Shown in pieces: positions 34,621-43,370 of a stretch of 64,000 bases of DNA. This stretch comes from Alcanivoracaceae bacterium. Its GTDB lineage: Bacteria > Pseudomonadota > Gammaproteobacteria > Pseudomonadales > Alcanivoracaceae. The stretch covers positions 124,001-188,000 of the forward strand of contig JAGLCJ010000013.1 in NCBI GenBank assembly GCA_023146255.1, in the 5' to 3' direction. The first letter of the stretch is position 1; each line of letters begins with the position of its first letter. The position numbers and the translations under genes were made by a program. The notes under the pieces were generated by a model. The model saw only the letters and a list, made by a program, of their open reading frames with translations. It was not told the origin of the DNA and made no database searches.

Positions 34621-34704
34621 GGCACTACTCATCGCTGAGGATGGATTCTTCCACCGCGTTCTCCAGCATCGTGCCAGATTCGCGGTGAAAGAATCTCTCG
34701 TTTA

Positions 34705-36519
34705 TCAGGCGTTGCGGCCCGTGCGCTTGCGGTCTGATTCAGTCAGCTGCTTCTTGCGCAAACGAATACTGCTCGGGGTGACCTCCACCAGCTCGTCATC
34801 GTCAATGAAGTCCAGCGCCTGCTCCAGTGACATCCGGATCGGCGGTGTCAGGATGATGTTTTCATCACTGCCGGCGGCGCGGATGTTGGTCAGCTGCTTG
34901 GCTTTGGTCGGGTTCACAACCAGATCGTTGTCGCGACTGTGAATGCCGATCAGCTGGCCTTCATAGACGTCCACGTTCGGGTCGATAAACATCCGGCCGC
35001 GCTCCTGCAGGTTGAACAGGGCGTAGGCCAGTACCTTGCCGGCAACGTTGGAAATCAGTACACCGTTATTACGCTCTCCCACCGTGCCCGGACGGAAGTC
35101 ACCGTAGTGAGAGAAGGTGGCGTTGAAAATGCCGCTGCCTGAGGTCAGCGTCATGAACAGCGAACGGAAACCGATCAGACCACGGGACGGGGCAACATAC
35201 TCAAGACGCACACGGCCCTTGCCATCCGGGGTCATGTTGCTCATCACGCCGCGACGCATGCCCATCTGTTCCATGATCGGGCCCTGATGCTGCTCTTCGA
35301 CGTCCAGCACCAGTTGCTCGTAGGGCTCCTGCTTGACGCCATCGACTTCCTTCAGAATCACTTCCGGACGACCGACTGCAAGTTCATAGCCTTCGCGGCG
35401 CATGGTTTCGATCAGCACCGACAGATGCAGCTCGCCACGGCCGGAAACGCGGAAGCGGTCCGGGCTGTCGGTGTCTTCGACGCGCAGTGCAACGTTGTGT
35501 TTCAGTTCTTCATGCAGACGATCGCGGATGTTGCGGCTGGTGACGTACTTGCCATCCTGACCGGCGAACGGCGAAGTATTGACATGGAAGAACATGCTTA
35601 CGGTTGGCTCGTCGACTTTCAGCGCCGGCAGCGCTTCGACATTGGCCGGATCGCACAGGGTGTCGGAAATATCCAGCGGATCAAGACCGGTAATGCAGAC
35701 GATGTCGCCGGCAGACGCTTCCGGTACTTCAACGCGCTCAAGGCCATGGTGACCCATAACGGTCAGCACCCGGCCGCTACGTACCTTGCCGTGACGATCA
35801 ATCACTTTAACCGGCATGTTGCTTCTCAGCTTGCCGCGCTTGATCCGGCCGATGCCGATCATGCCGACATAGGAGTTGTAGTCGAGCGAGGAGATCTGCA
35901 TCTGGAACGGGCCTTCCTGATCAACCTGCGGTACCGGGACCTTGTCGATGATGGCCTGGAACAGCGGGGTCATGTCGTCAGCCATATTGTTCACGTCGAG
36001 ACCGGCAATACCGTTCAGGGCGGAGGCGTAGACCACCGGAAAATCAAGCTGCTCATCGGTTGCACCGAGACGGTCGAACAGGTCAAACACCTGATCCATG
36101 ACCCAGTCCGGACGGGCACCCGGGCGGTCGACCTTGTTGATCACCACGATCGGGCTCAGGCCCTGTTCAAATGCTTTCTGGGTGACGAAGCGGGTCTGCG
36201 GCATCGGGCCGTCCTGCGCATCCACCAGCAGCAACACCGAATCCACCATCGACAGCACCCGTTCTACCTCACCACCGAAGTCGGCGTGCCCGGGGGTGTC
36301 GACGATGTTGATGTTGTAGCCGTTCCACTTCAGCGCCGTATTTTTGGCGAGAATGGTAATGCCGCGTTCCTTCTCCTGATCGTTCGAGTCCATGACGCGC
36401 TCGACGTTGCCGGCCCGGTCACCGAGGGTGCCGGACTGCTGGAGAAGACGGTCTACAAGGGTGGTCTTGCCATGGTCGACGTGGGCGATAATGGCGATGT
36501 TACGGAGGCGTTCGATCAC
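34705..36519 (-). CDS. typA: Ribosome-associated GTPase TypA/BipA
   Basis: The 604-residue translational GTPase acts in ribosome assembly and stress adaptation. G motifs are AIIAHVDHGKTTLVDRL (G1), DTPGHADFGGEV (G3) and VVINKVDRPGA (G4). Domains II and III follow, then the BipA-specific C-terminal part with MGMRRGVMSNM and VDVYEGQLIGIHSRDNDL. Start is the GTG at 36517-36519 (VIERLRNIAI); the open frame extends 85 codons further upstream but shows no family similarity and no ribosome site. Divergent from the protease operon. Confidence 0.96.
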   Translation of the reverse strand: MIERLRNIAIIAHVDHGKTTLVDRLLQQSGTLGDRAGNVERVMDSNDQEKERGITILAKNTALKWNGYNINIVDTPGHADFGGEVERVLSMVDSVLLLVDAQDGPMPQTRFVTQKAFEQGLSPIVVINKVDRPGARPDWVMDQVFDLFDRLGATDEQLDFPVVYASALNGIAGLDVNNMADDMTPLFQAIIDKVPVPQVDQEGPFQMQISSLDYNSYVGMIGIGRIKRGKLRSNMPVKVIDRHGKVRSGRVLTVMGHHGLERVEVPEASAGDIVCITGLDPLDISDTLCDPANVEALPALKVDEPTVSMFFHVNTSPFAGQDGKYVTSRNIRDRLHEELKHNVALRVEDTDSPDRFRVSGRGELHLSVLIETMRREGYELAVGRPEVILKEVDGVKQEPYEQLVLDVEEQHQGPIMEQMGMRRGVMSNMTPDGKGRVRLEYVAPSRGLIGFRSLFMTLTSGSGIFNATFSHYGDFRPGTVGERNNGVLISNVAGKVLAYALFNLQERGRMFIDPNVDVYEGQLIGIHSRDNDLVVNPTKAKQLTNIRAAGSDENIILTPPIRMSLEQALDFIDDDELVEVTPSSIRLRKKQLTESDRKRTGRNA

Positions 36520-36685
36520 AGGTTTTCTACCGCAGACGGAATTTGAGGGCGCGCAGTATAGCAGCGTGTGAGCCTGCTGTGACGGGATTCGTAAAACTGT
36601 CATGATGTCGCCGATGGGCGGTAGCGGGGGAACCCGGTCGCCAGTCGCGGGTCGGAGGCGGTCCGCGAGTGAGGAGATGCTGTTG

Positions 36686-37276
36686 ATGAATCTGAGACAC
36701 TGTTGCCTGCTTTTGGCCCTGTTCGGCCTGCCGTCGCTGTTGTCGGCGGCGCCTTTTGCTCCTGCCAAGCCCACCGCCCGCGTTATCTATGGTCTGCATG
36801 AGCAGGTGTTTGTCACCGAGCTGGGCATCATCCTGCCGGCCAAGGTCGATACCGGCGCCGACAGTTCGTCGCTAAGTGCTACCAACATCCGGCCGTTCAA
36901 GCGCAACGGCGAGCGCTGGGTGCAGTTCGATCTGGCGGTTGAGGGCATGGAGTTGACCGATGTTGAGCTGCCGCTGTCCCATAACGTCCGCATCCGCCGC
37001 CGCGCCTCGGACTATGATCCTGAAGAGGAAAAATACTATGCCCGTCGGCCGGTGGTGGAGTTGATGCTGTGCATCGGCAACCGGGCGGTGAAGGTCGATG
37101 TTAATCTGGCCGACCGCCGTGGTTTCCGCCAGCCACTGCTGTTGGGGGCCAGCGCCTTGCGCGAGATGCGTGCTCTGGTGGATTCTGAGTTCGAGTTTTC
37201 TGCTGGCGTCCCGCTTTGTGCCGGGGCAGAGGATGCCCAGCGTTATCCGCCACTAACTGAAGAAGAGGAACGTTAA
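36686..37276 (+). CDS. Retropepsin-like putative ATP-dependent zinc protease family protein (exported)
   Basis: A 196-residue protein with a signal peptide (LRHCCLLLALFGLPSLLSA), then the RimB/retropepsin-like fold. The GLHEQVFVTELGIILPAKVD region leads into DTGADSSSLSA, with the catalytic-type DTG motif, and LLLGASALREM closes the domain. GGAGG (about 36671-36676) is 9 nt before the chosen ATG; an ATG at 36677 is too close to it. Relatives pair with ATP-grasp ligases. It is the first gene of a tight operon: its TAA overlaps the next ATG (TAATG). The signal peptide puts the protease in the periplasm. Confidence 0.88.
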   Translation: MNLRHCCLLLALFGLPSLLSAAPFAPAKPTARVIYGLHEQVFVTELGIILPAKVDTGADSSSLSATNIRPFKRNGERWVQFDLAVEGMELTDVELPLSHNVRIRRRASDYDPEEEKYYARRPVVELMLCIGNRAVKVDVNLADRRGFRQPLLLGASALREMRALVDSEFEFSAGVPLCAGAEDAQRYPPLTEEEER

Positions 37277-38814
37277 TGCGCACTGTGCGCCTGCACGCCA
37301 GATTGCTGGCTCTGGCTTTGTGTCTTGTTGGTTTGGGCAGTGTCGCCTGGCAGGTCTGGGTGCAGGAAATTCCGTTGGTGGAATCGGATGTGGAGCCGGT
37401 CTGGGTGGTCGATGCCCGGGTAGAATTCGAGCCCAGGGAAAGCCTGCCGATCAAGGTGCAGATGTATGTGCCACCGGGTGCCAATGAGTTTGTGACCTTG
37501 AGCGAGAGTTTTGTCGGCAACAACTTCGGTGTCGGCATGTCGCGCAGTGACGGCAATCGTCTGGCAACCTGGTCGACCCGCCGGGCCCAGGGGCACCAGG
37601 TGCTGTACTACCGTCTGGTGCTGGCGCGACGGTTTGTCATGGAAGACGATTCAGATGCGGCGCCGCATTTTCGTCGGCGTGAGCCACTGGAGGGGGCTGA
37701 GCGGGTTGCCGCAGAAAGCCTGCTGGACCCCATTCGTGAGCGTTCCGCTGATATTCAGACGTTTATTTCCGAGACCATTCATACCGTTAATGACGACAAC
37801 AACGACAGCGTCCGTCTGTTGCTGGCCGGAGATCGCTCGGTAGAGCAGCGCGCCAGAGTGGTGGACCTGTTGCTGGCGGCGGCGCATATCCCGGCGGAAC
37901 AGGTCCATACCGTGCGGCTGGCCCATGGCCTTGTTCAGCAACCGGAGTTGTGGGTGCGAGGCTTCAATGGCACCGACTGGTTGTATTTCAATCCGCGCAC
38001 GGCAGAGCAGGGTCTGCCGGCTGATCGCATTGTCTGGTGGACTGGCAGTGAGCCGATGGTCCGGGCAGACGGCGCCAAGCGCCTGCAGGTGCAGGTCAGT
38101 GTCAGCCGTACCGAGATGAGCACCATCCAGATGGCCCGCGAGGTTCAGCCGGTTCAGGAGCGTACCCTGTGGGGGCTGTCGCTGTATGACCTGCCGGTGG
38201 AGTCACAGCAGACCTTCCGGGTGATCATGATGATTCCGCTTGGCGTGTTGCTGATTCTGTTTCTGCGTAATCTGGTGGGTATGGAAACGCTGGGTACCTT
38301 CACCCCGGTGCTGGTGGCGCTGGCGTTCCGGGAAACCGATCTGCTCTGGGGGATTTTCCTGTTTACCGTGGTGACGGCACTGGGCCTGTCGCTGCGCTCC
38401 TATCTTGATCATCTGCGCCTGCAGTTGTTGCCCCGACTGTCGGTGGTGCTGACCTTCGTGGTGGTGGCCATGACCCTGATCAGCGTGTTTGGCCACCGTA
38501 TGGGTTTTGAGCGCGGACTGTCGGTGGCGCTGTTCCCGATGGTGATTCTGACCATGGTGATCGAACGTCTGTCGATTGTCTGGGAGGAGCGTGGCGGGCC
38601 GCATTCGATGAAGGTGGCGTTCGGCACCATGGTGGCGGCAACGCTGGCGCACCTGCTGATGATCCGCGCTGAGCTGGTGTATTTCTTCTTCACTTTCCCG
38701 GGTGTCTTGCTGGTGCTGGTCAGTGTGATGTTGCTGATGGGTCACTACCGTGGCTACCGCCTCACCGAGCTGCGCCGCTTCCGGGCGCTGGTGAAAGACC
38801 AGAGGGGCGGCTGA
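37276..38814 (+). CDS. UUP1-type 7TM protein with inactive transglutaminase-like domain
   Basis: A 512-residue membrane protein: one N-terminal helix (ARLLALALCLVGLGSVAW), and a periplasmic domain of about 280 residues with a transglutaminase-like region (VDLLLAAAHIPAEQVHTV) that lacks an evident Cys-His-Asp triad. A C-terminal bundle of about seven helices (from about 315) follows, starting with VIMMIPLGVLLILFLRNL and GTFTPVLVALAF. This matches proteins called inactive transglutaminase fused to 7 transmembrane helices. Overlaps the protease stop and precedes the ligase by 1 nt, so the three products should act together. Role unknown. Confidence 0.88.
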   Translation: MRTVRLHARLLALALCLVGLGSVAWQVWVQEIPLVESDVEPVWVVDARVEFEPRESLPIKVQMYVPPGANEFVTLSESFVGNNFGVGMSRSDGNRLATWSTRRAQGHQVLYYRLVLARRFVMEDDSDAAPHFRRREPLEGAERVAAESLLDPIRERSADIQTFISETIHTVNDDNNDSVRLLLAGDRSVEQRARVVDLLLAAAHIPAEQVHTVRLAHGLVQQPELWVRGFNGTDWLYFNPRTAEQGLPADRIVWWTGSEPMVRADGAKRLQVQVSVSRTEMSTIQMAREVQPVQERTLWGLSLYDLPVESQQTFRVIMMIPLGVLLILFLRNLVGMETLGTFTPVLVALAFRETDLLWGIFLFTVVTALGLSLRSYLDHLRLQLLPRLSVVLTFVVVAMTLISVFGHRMGFERGLSVALFPMVILTMVIERLSIVWEERGGPHSMKVAFGTMVAATLAHLLMIRAELVYFFFTFPGVLLVLVSVMLLMGHYRGYRLTELRRFRALVKDQRGG

Positions 38815-38815
38815 C

Positions 38816-39790
38816 ATGTGGCTGAAGACCTGGCGAGCGTTGCGACAGCGTGGCGTGCTCGGCATCAACCAGCGTAACTGCGAGCTGATCCTGCGTTATA
38901 ACCAGCGCCATCTGTATCCGCTTGTAGACAACAAGCTGTTGACCAAACAACGCGCTATTGCAGCCGGGATGCGGGTGCCGGCGCTGTATGGCGTCATCGA
39001 AACCGAACGCGATATTGCCGGTCTCGGTTCGCTGCTTTCCGGGCATCGGGATTTTGTTATCAAGCCGGCTCAGGGCGCTGGCGGTGACGGCATTATCGTG
39101 ATCGCGGACCGGTTCGGTGAATACTGGCGCACGGCCTCCGGCAAGCTGATGACACTGGATGATCTTGAGTTTCATATCTCCGGCATTCTCTCCGGGATTT
39201 ACTCCCTCGGTGGTCACCGTGATGTGGCGTTGATCGAATACCGGGTGCAACCGGACAGTGTGTTCTCGGCGATCAGTTATGAGGGTGTGCCGGATATTCG
39301 TATCATCGTGCTGTGTGGCTATCCGGTTATGGCCATGCTGCGCTTGCCGACCCGACAAAGTCAGGGCAAGGCCAATCTGCATCAGGGTGCTATCGGCGTT
39401 GGTGTCGATCTGGCCACCGGGGTCACCCTCGGCGGCACCTGGCATAACCTGCGCATCGAGCGGCATCCGGACACTGCCAACCCGGTGTCCGGGGTGCAGT
39501 TGCCGTACTGGGAGGAATTCCTGCAGCTCGCCAGTCAAAGCTATGAGCTGACCGGGCTGGGTTACCTTGGTGTTGACCTGGTGCTGGACCGTGACGCCGG
39601 GCCGATGATTCTCGAGCTGAATGCCCGGCCCGGGTTGAACATCCAGATTGCCAACGATGCCGGGCTGATGGCTCGTTGCCGGGGGGCGGAGCAGGAGATG
39701 GAGCGATGCCGGCTGGCTGGCGAGACCAGCACGGCAGAGAACAGGATTCTTTTCTGTCAGCAACACTTTTACGGGGCATCCGGACACTGA
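38816..39790 (+). CDS. ATP-grasp alpha-L-glutamate ligase-like protein
   Basis: A 324-residue ATP-grasp enzyme related to RimK and other peptide-forming carboxylate-amine ligases. Visible are the glycine-rich loop FVIKPAQGAGGDGIIVI, the mid-domain TLDDLEFHISGILSGIYS, and the metal/ATP segment MILELNARPGLNIQIAN near the end. No signal peptide: it acts in the cytoplasm, unlike the other two products of the operon. It starts 1 nt after the 7TM gene stop. It may add amino acids to a protein or small molecule; the acceptor is unknown. It lies directly upstream of the glnA control region. Confidence 0.9.
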   Translation: MWLKTWRALRQRGVLGINQRNCELILRYNQRHLYPLVDNKLLTKQRAIAAGMRVPALYGVIETERDIAGLGSLLSGHRDFVIKPAQGAGGDGIIVIADRFGEYWRTASGKLMTLDDLEFHISGILSGIYSLGGHRDVALIEYRVQPDSVFSAISYEGVPDIRIIVLCGYPVMAMLRLPTRQSQGKANLHQGAIGVGVDLATGVTLGGTWHNLRIERHPDTANPVSGVQLPYWEEFLQLASQSYELTGLGYLGVDLVLDRDAGPMILELNARPGLNIQIANDAGLMARCRGAEQEMERCRLAGETSTAENRILFCQQHFYGASGH

Positions 39791-39848
39791 AATTTGCAGA
39801 CCGTGAGGCGCAGTAGCGCTATCATGCTGCATCCCGGCATCGGCCAGC

Positions 39849-39863
39849 GCACCAACATGGTGC
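39849..39863. promoter_or_regulatory. NtrC binding site 1 (glnA)
   Basis: GCACCAACATGGTGC is a perfect dyad matching the core of the NtrC consensus TGCACCANNNTGGTGCA. Its centre is 30 bp from site 2, about three helical turns. Confidence 0.9.
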
Positions 39864-39878
39864 GTTTGCTGATTTAAT

Positions 39879-39893
39879 GCACCAATATGGTGC
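39879..39893. promoter_or_regulatory. NtrC binding site 2 (glnA)
   Basis: GCACCAATATGGTGC, preceded by T, is a perfect dyad. With site 1 on the same DNA face it forms a typical enhancer for cooperative NtrC binding upstream of a sigma-54 promoter. Confidence 0.92.
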
Positions 39894-39944
39894 TTTTCAT
39901 AAGGGCAAACTCGCCTGCCCGGGCTGCAAATGCGACTGTTTTGC

Positions 39945-39960
39945 TGGCACGCATCTTGCT
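39945..39960 (+). promoter_or_regulatory. Sigma-54 (-24/-12) promoter of glnA
   Basis: TGGCACGCATCTTGCT fits TGGCAC-N5-TTGCT exactly. It lies about 60 bp after NtrC site 2; the leader would be about 65 nt. Confidence 0.93.
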
Positions 39961-40036
39961 CAATTGCATTCAACTCCCAGCCCGGCCAGTTCTCCGGGGT
40001 GGGTAAACTCACGCTGTTCCGGGAGGACGCGCAATC

Positions 40037-41443
40037 ATGACTGGCAGAACTATCGGTTTGATCAAAGAGCACGACGTCAAGTGGGTGGACCTGCGTTTCA
40101 CCGACAGCCACGGTAAAGAGCAGCACGTCACCTACCCGGCTGCTGACGTTAACGAAGATTTCTTCGAAGACGGCAAGATGTTTGACGGCTCCTCCATTGC
40201 CGGCTGGAAGCACATCAACGAATCCGACATGATCCTGATGCCGGACGACTCATCTTCCGTGATGGACCCGTTCTCTGACGTCAGCACCGTGATCGTGCGT
40301 TGCAACATCGTCGAGCCGGCCACCATGCAGGGCTACGACCGTGACCCGCGTTCCATCGGCAAGCGTGCCGAGGAATACCTGAAGTCCACCGGCATTGCTG
40401 ACTCCGCCCTGTTTGGTCCGGAGCCGGAATTCTTCGTATTTGACGGCGTCAAGTGGAGCTCTGGCATGAGCGGCCAGATGTACCAGATCCACTCCGAAGA
40501 AGCGGCCTGGGTTTCCGGCGACGACTTCGAGCGCGCCAACAGCGGCCACCGTCCGCGCGTCAAGGGCGGCTACTTCCCGGTTCCGCCGGTGGACAGCCTG
40601 CACGACCTGCGTGCGGCCATGTGTGCGGCCATGACCCAGATGGGTCTGCACGTTGAAGTACACCACCACGAAGTGGCCACCGCTGGCCAGTGTGAAATCG
40701 GCGTTGGCGCCAACACCCTGGTGAAGAAGGCTGACGAAGTTCAGATCCTCAAGTACTGCGTACACAACGTTGCCCACGCCTATGGCAAAACCGCTACCTT
40801 CATGCCGAAGCCGCTGATCGGCGACAACGGTTCGGGTATGCACGTGCACCAGTCCCTGAGCAAGGACGGCAAGAACCTGTTTGCCGGCGACGTCTACGGT
40901 GGCCTGTCTGAAACCGCACTGTTCTACATCGGCGGTATCATCAAGCACGCCCGCGCCATCAATGCCATCACCAACCCGCTGACCAACTCCTACAAGCGTC
41001 TGGTCCCGGGCTTCGAAGCCCCGGTAATGCTGGCCTACTCGGCTCGCAACCGTTCCGCCTCGATCCGTATCCCGTTCGTCAAGAACCCGAAGGCGCGTCG
41101 TATCGAGACCCGCTTCCCGGATCCGGGCGCCAACCCGTACCTGGCTTTCGCTGCACTGCTGATGGCCGGTCTGGACGGTATCCAGAACAAGATCCACCCG
41201 GGCGATGCCATGGACAAGGACCTGTACGACCTGCCGGCCGAGGAAGCGAAAGCGATCCCGACCGTGGCGCACACCCTGACCATGGCACTGGATGCGCTGG
41301 AAGCCGATCACGACTTCCTGCTGAAAGGCGGCGTGTTCTCCAAGGAAATGCTGGAGGCTTACATCGGCCTGAAGCGTGCCGACGTGGACCGCCTGAACAT
41401 GACCCCGCACCCGGTCGAGTTCGACATGTACTACTCGGTCTGA
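40037..41443 (+). CDS. glnA: Glutamine synthetase type I
   Basis: The 468-residue dodecameric enzyme makes glutamine from glutamate, ammonia and ATP. Signatures: FDGSSIAGWKHINESDM (N-terminal), FVFDGVKWSS, KPLIGDNGSGMHVHQSL (ATP site) and RIPFVKNPKARRIETRFPDP. The adenylylation tyrosine is in DKDLYDLPAEEAKAIP near 398, so GlnE control is expected. Transcription is expected to be nitrogen-controlled through the NtrC sites and sigma-54 promoter upstream. A strong terminator follows. The next genes, DUF4124-glnL-glnG, are the conserved context. Confidence 0.98.
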   Translation: MTGRTIGLIKEHDVKWVDLRFTDSHGKEQHVTYPAADVNEDFFEDGKMFDGSSIAGWKHINESDMILMPDDSSSVMDPFSDVSTVIVRCNIVEPATMQGYDRDPRSIGKRAEEYLKSTGIADSALFGPEPEFFVFDGVKWSSGMSGQMYQIHSEEAAWVSGDDFERANSGHRPRVKGGYFPVPPVDSLHDLRAAMCAAMTQMGLHVEVHHHEVATAGQCEIGVGANTLVKKADEVQILKYCVHNVAHAYGKTATFMPKPLIGDNGSGMHVHQSLSKDGKNLFAGDVYGGLSETALFYIGGIIKHARAINAITNPLTNSYKRLVPGFEAPVMLAYSARNRSASIRIPFVKNPKARRIETRFPDPGANPYLAFAALLMAGLDGIQNKIHPGDAMDKDLYDLPAEEAKAIPTVAHTLTMALDALEADHDFLLKGGVFSKEMLEAYIGLKRADVDRLNMTPHPVEFDMYYSV

Positions 41444-41462
41444 TCCTCGCGGTCAGTTCGCG

Positions 41463-41489
41463 AAAAAGGGGCTTCGGCCCCTTTTTTGT
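41463..41489 (+). terminator. Rho-independent terminator of glnA
   Basis: AAAAAGGGGC-TTC-GGCCCC is followed by a T6 run, 20 bp after the glnA stop. It separates glnA from the glnL-glnG unit. Confidence 0.94.
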
Positions 41490-41570
41490 TGTCTGCAGGA
41501 AAGGCTGGCGGGGGTTTCCTTTACTCCAGGCCAGGCCCAGAATGGTGAAGGTTTGGTGGAGGAAGTCATG

Positions 41571-42107
41571 ATGATCAGGTGGTCTCTGGTGGCGGTGCTG
41601 GTGCTGGGTTCGGTGGCAATGGCGGAGGAGCCGGCCGGCGAGCAGCAGGACGAGGCGGAGGACGTTACGCCGCGTATCTATCGTACGCTGGACGAAAAGG
41701 GGCGGCCGGTTTTCACTGATACGCCAGACTCGCGCCAGCCTTCCGAAGAGGTGGAGGTTCGCGAACAGAACACCATCAAGATGGTCCAGCCTCGCCAGCT
41801 GATTCAGGCGCCTGAGCAGCAGGGGGAGGAAGCGCTAACTTATAAGTTGGCGATTACTTCGCCCGCAGATCAGACCACCGTGCATAACCCTGAGTCCATG
41901 ACCGTGCGGATGAGCGCGCAACCCGAGCTGCAGGAAGGCCATCGCCTGCGCCTGCTGGACAATGGCGAGGAGTCAGCCACGACGATCGCCTACCCTGATC
42001 GCGGTGAGCACCGGTTTGTCGCCCAGGTCGTAGACGCCGACGGCGAGGTGTTGGCCGAGTCCGATCCGGTGGTGGTTTATGTTCACCGCGTTACCGTAAA
42101 AAACTGA
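41571..42107 (+). CDS. DUF4124 domain protein (exported)
   Basis: A 178-residue protein with a signal peptide (IRWSLVAVLVLGSVAMA), an acidic spacer and the DUF4124 motif RIYRTLDEKGRPVFTDTPD. A C-terminal domain (about 95-178) that looks like a beta-sandwich of FN3/Ig type begins LAITSPADQTTVHNPESMTV. I use the ATG at 41571, 7 nt after GGAGGA; the ATG at 41568 is equally possible. A DUF4124 protein between glnA and ntrB is common in pseudomonads. Function unknown; periplasmic. Confidence 0.88.
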   Translation: MIRWSLVAVLVLGSVAMAEEPAGEQQDEAEDVTPRIYRTLDEKGRPVFTDTPDSRQPSEEVEVREQNTIKMVQPRQLIQAPEQQGEEALTYKLAITSPADQTTVHNPESMTVRMSAQPELQEGHRLRLLDNGEESATTIAYPDRGEHRFVAQVVDADGEVLAESDPVVVYVHRVTVKN

Positions 42108-42153
42108 TCTCCCGGTACTTTTATCGGGCGCCGGGCTGGCGCTCGGTGTCATC

Positions 42154-42170
42154 TGCACCACAATAGTGCA
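42154..42170. promoter_or_regulatory. NtrC-like binding site upstream of glnL
   Basis: TGCACCACAATAGTGCA matches TGCACCANNNTGGTGCA with one mismatch (A for G). Confidence 0.72.
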
Positions 42171-42243
42171 TTCTCCCTTCTGGAGGTGCCCGCATTGCCG
42201 GGCGCCGGTCTGCTCCTGCGCGGTGCGTTGCGGCATGGCGTTG

Positions 42244-42259
42244 TGGCCTGAAACTTGCT
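42244..42259 (+). promoter_or_regulatory. Sigma-54-like promoter match just before glnL
   Basis: TGGCCTGAAACTTGCT has the required GG-N10-GC spacing, but transcription would start about at the glnL start codon, so the site may be inactive, repressive, or make a leaderless message. Confidence 0.4.
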
Positions 42260-42269
42260 TCTTCGGCTG

Positions 42270-43370
42270 ATGATGACTGATTCCCTGTTCCATAAACGCC
42301 TGCTCGATCACCTGCGTACTGCGGTGTTGCTGCTTGATGGCGATCTGGTGGTGCGCTACCTCAATCCGGCGGCGGAGATGTTGCTGTCGGTCAGTGCAGC
42401 ACGCATCGTTGGCGGGCGTCTGCCGGAATACTTTATGGCCGACGAGGACTCTCGCGATGCCCTGCGCAAGTGCATCGATGATGGCCATCCGTTTACCCGT
42501 CGTGAGGCGCGTTTGCACACCGGGCCCGGTAGCGAAGTCACGGTGGATTACAGCGTCAGCCAGATCAGCGAGCCTGGTCAGGCGCCGACTCTGCTGATTG
42601 AGATGCAGCCGCTTGACCGGTTGCTGCGGATCACCCGGGAAGATGCCCTGCTGCACTCGCATCAGGCGACCCGGGCGCTGGTCCGCGGTGTTGCCCACGA
42701 ACTGAAAAACCCGCTTGGCGGCATTCGCGGCGCAGCCCAGTTGCTGGAGCGGGCGTTGCCGAATCAGGAATTGGCCGAATACACCCGGGTCATCATTGAT
42801 GAGGCGGATCGGCTGCGCAGTATTGCCGATCGCATGCTTGGGCCAAGGCGTATGCCGCACTTTACCGGCGTCAACCTGCATGAATGTCTGGAGCATGTAC
42901 GCCAGCTGATTCTGGCTGAACACCCGGATCGTATTCGCATTGAGCGCGATTACGATCCGTCCTTGCCGGATGTTCCGGCCGACCGCGATCAGCTGATCCA
43001 GGTGTTGCTCAATCTGGTCCGTAACGCGGTTCAGGCCATCACTGAAGCGGGTATCGGTGACGGTGTGATCCGTCTGCGCACTCGTGCGCTTCGACAGTTC
43101 ACCATCGGCGCCCAGCGTCACCGTCTGGTGGCGCGGATAGATATTGAAGACAACGGTCCGGGGATACCCGAGTCGCTGAAAGAAATGCTGTTCTATCCGA
43201 TGGTCAGCGGCCGTGCCAGTGGCACCGGTCTTGGCCTGTCCATTTCCCAGTCGATCATCAACCAGCACCGCGGGTTGATTGAATGCGACAGCAACCCCGG
43301 CAAAACCGTGTTCAGCGTGTTGTTGCCGATGGAGCTTGCACCTGTCGAAGGAGAAAGTGAGCCGTCATGA
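42270..43370 (+). CDS. glnL: Nitrogen regulation sensor kinase/phosphatase NtrB
   Basis: A 366-residue cytoplasmic two-component sensor. The N-terminal PAS domain begins LDHLRTAVLLLDGDLVVRYL. The phospho-acceptor histidine is in VAHELKNPLGGIRGAAQLL, and the ATPase has QVLLNLVRNAVQAI, DIEDNGPGIPE and GTGLGLSISQSI. It is controlled by PII and phosphorylates or dephosphorylates NtrC. The ATG at 42270 (or the next codon) matches the family; the ribosome site is weak. An NtrC-like site lies 100 bp upstream, suggesting autoregulation. The stop overlaps glnG. Confidence 0.96.
   Translation: MMTDSLFHKRLLDHLRTAVLLLDGDLVVRYLNPAAEMLLSVSAARIVGGRLPEYFMADEDSRDALRKCIDDGHPFTRREARLHTGPGSEVTVDYSVSQISEPGQAPTLLIEMQPLDRLLRITREDALLHSHQATRALVRGVAHELKNPLGGIRGAAQLLERALPNQELAEYTRVIIDEADRLRSIADRMLGPRRMPHFTGVNLHECLEHVRQLILAEHPDRIRIERDYDPSLPDVPADRDQLIQVLLNLVRNAVQAITEAGIGDGVIRLRTRALRQFTIGAQRHRLVARIDIEDNGPGIPESLKEMLFYPMVSGRASGTGLGLSISQSIINQHRGLIECDSNPGKTVFSVLLPMELAPVEGESEPS

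Noticed and set aside
36520..36774. Extended typA start
   Set aside because: The 85 extra codons overlap the upstream region of the divergent protease operon and have no family match; the GTG at 36519 gives the normal length.
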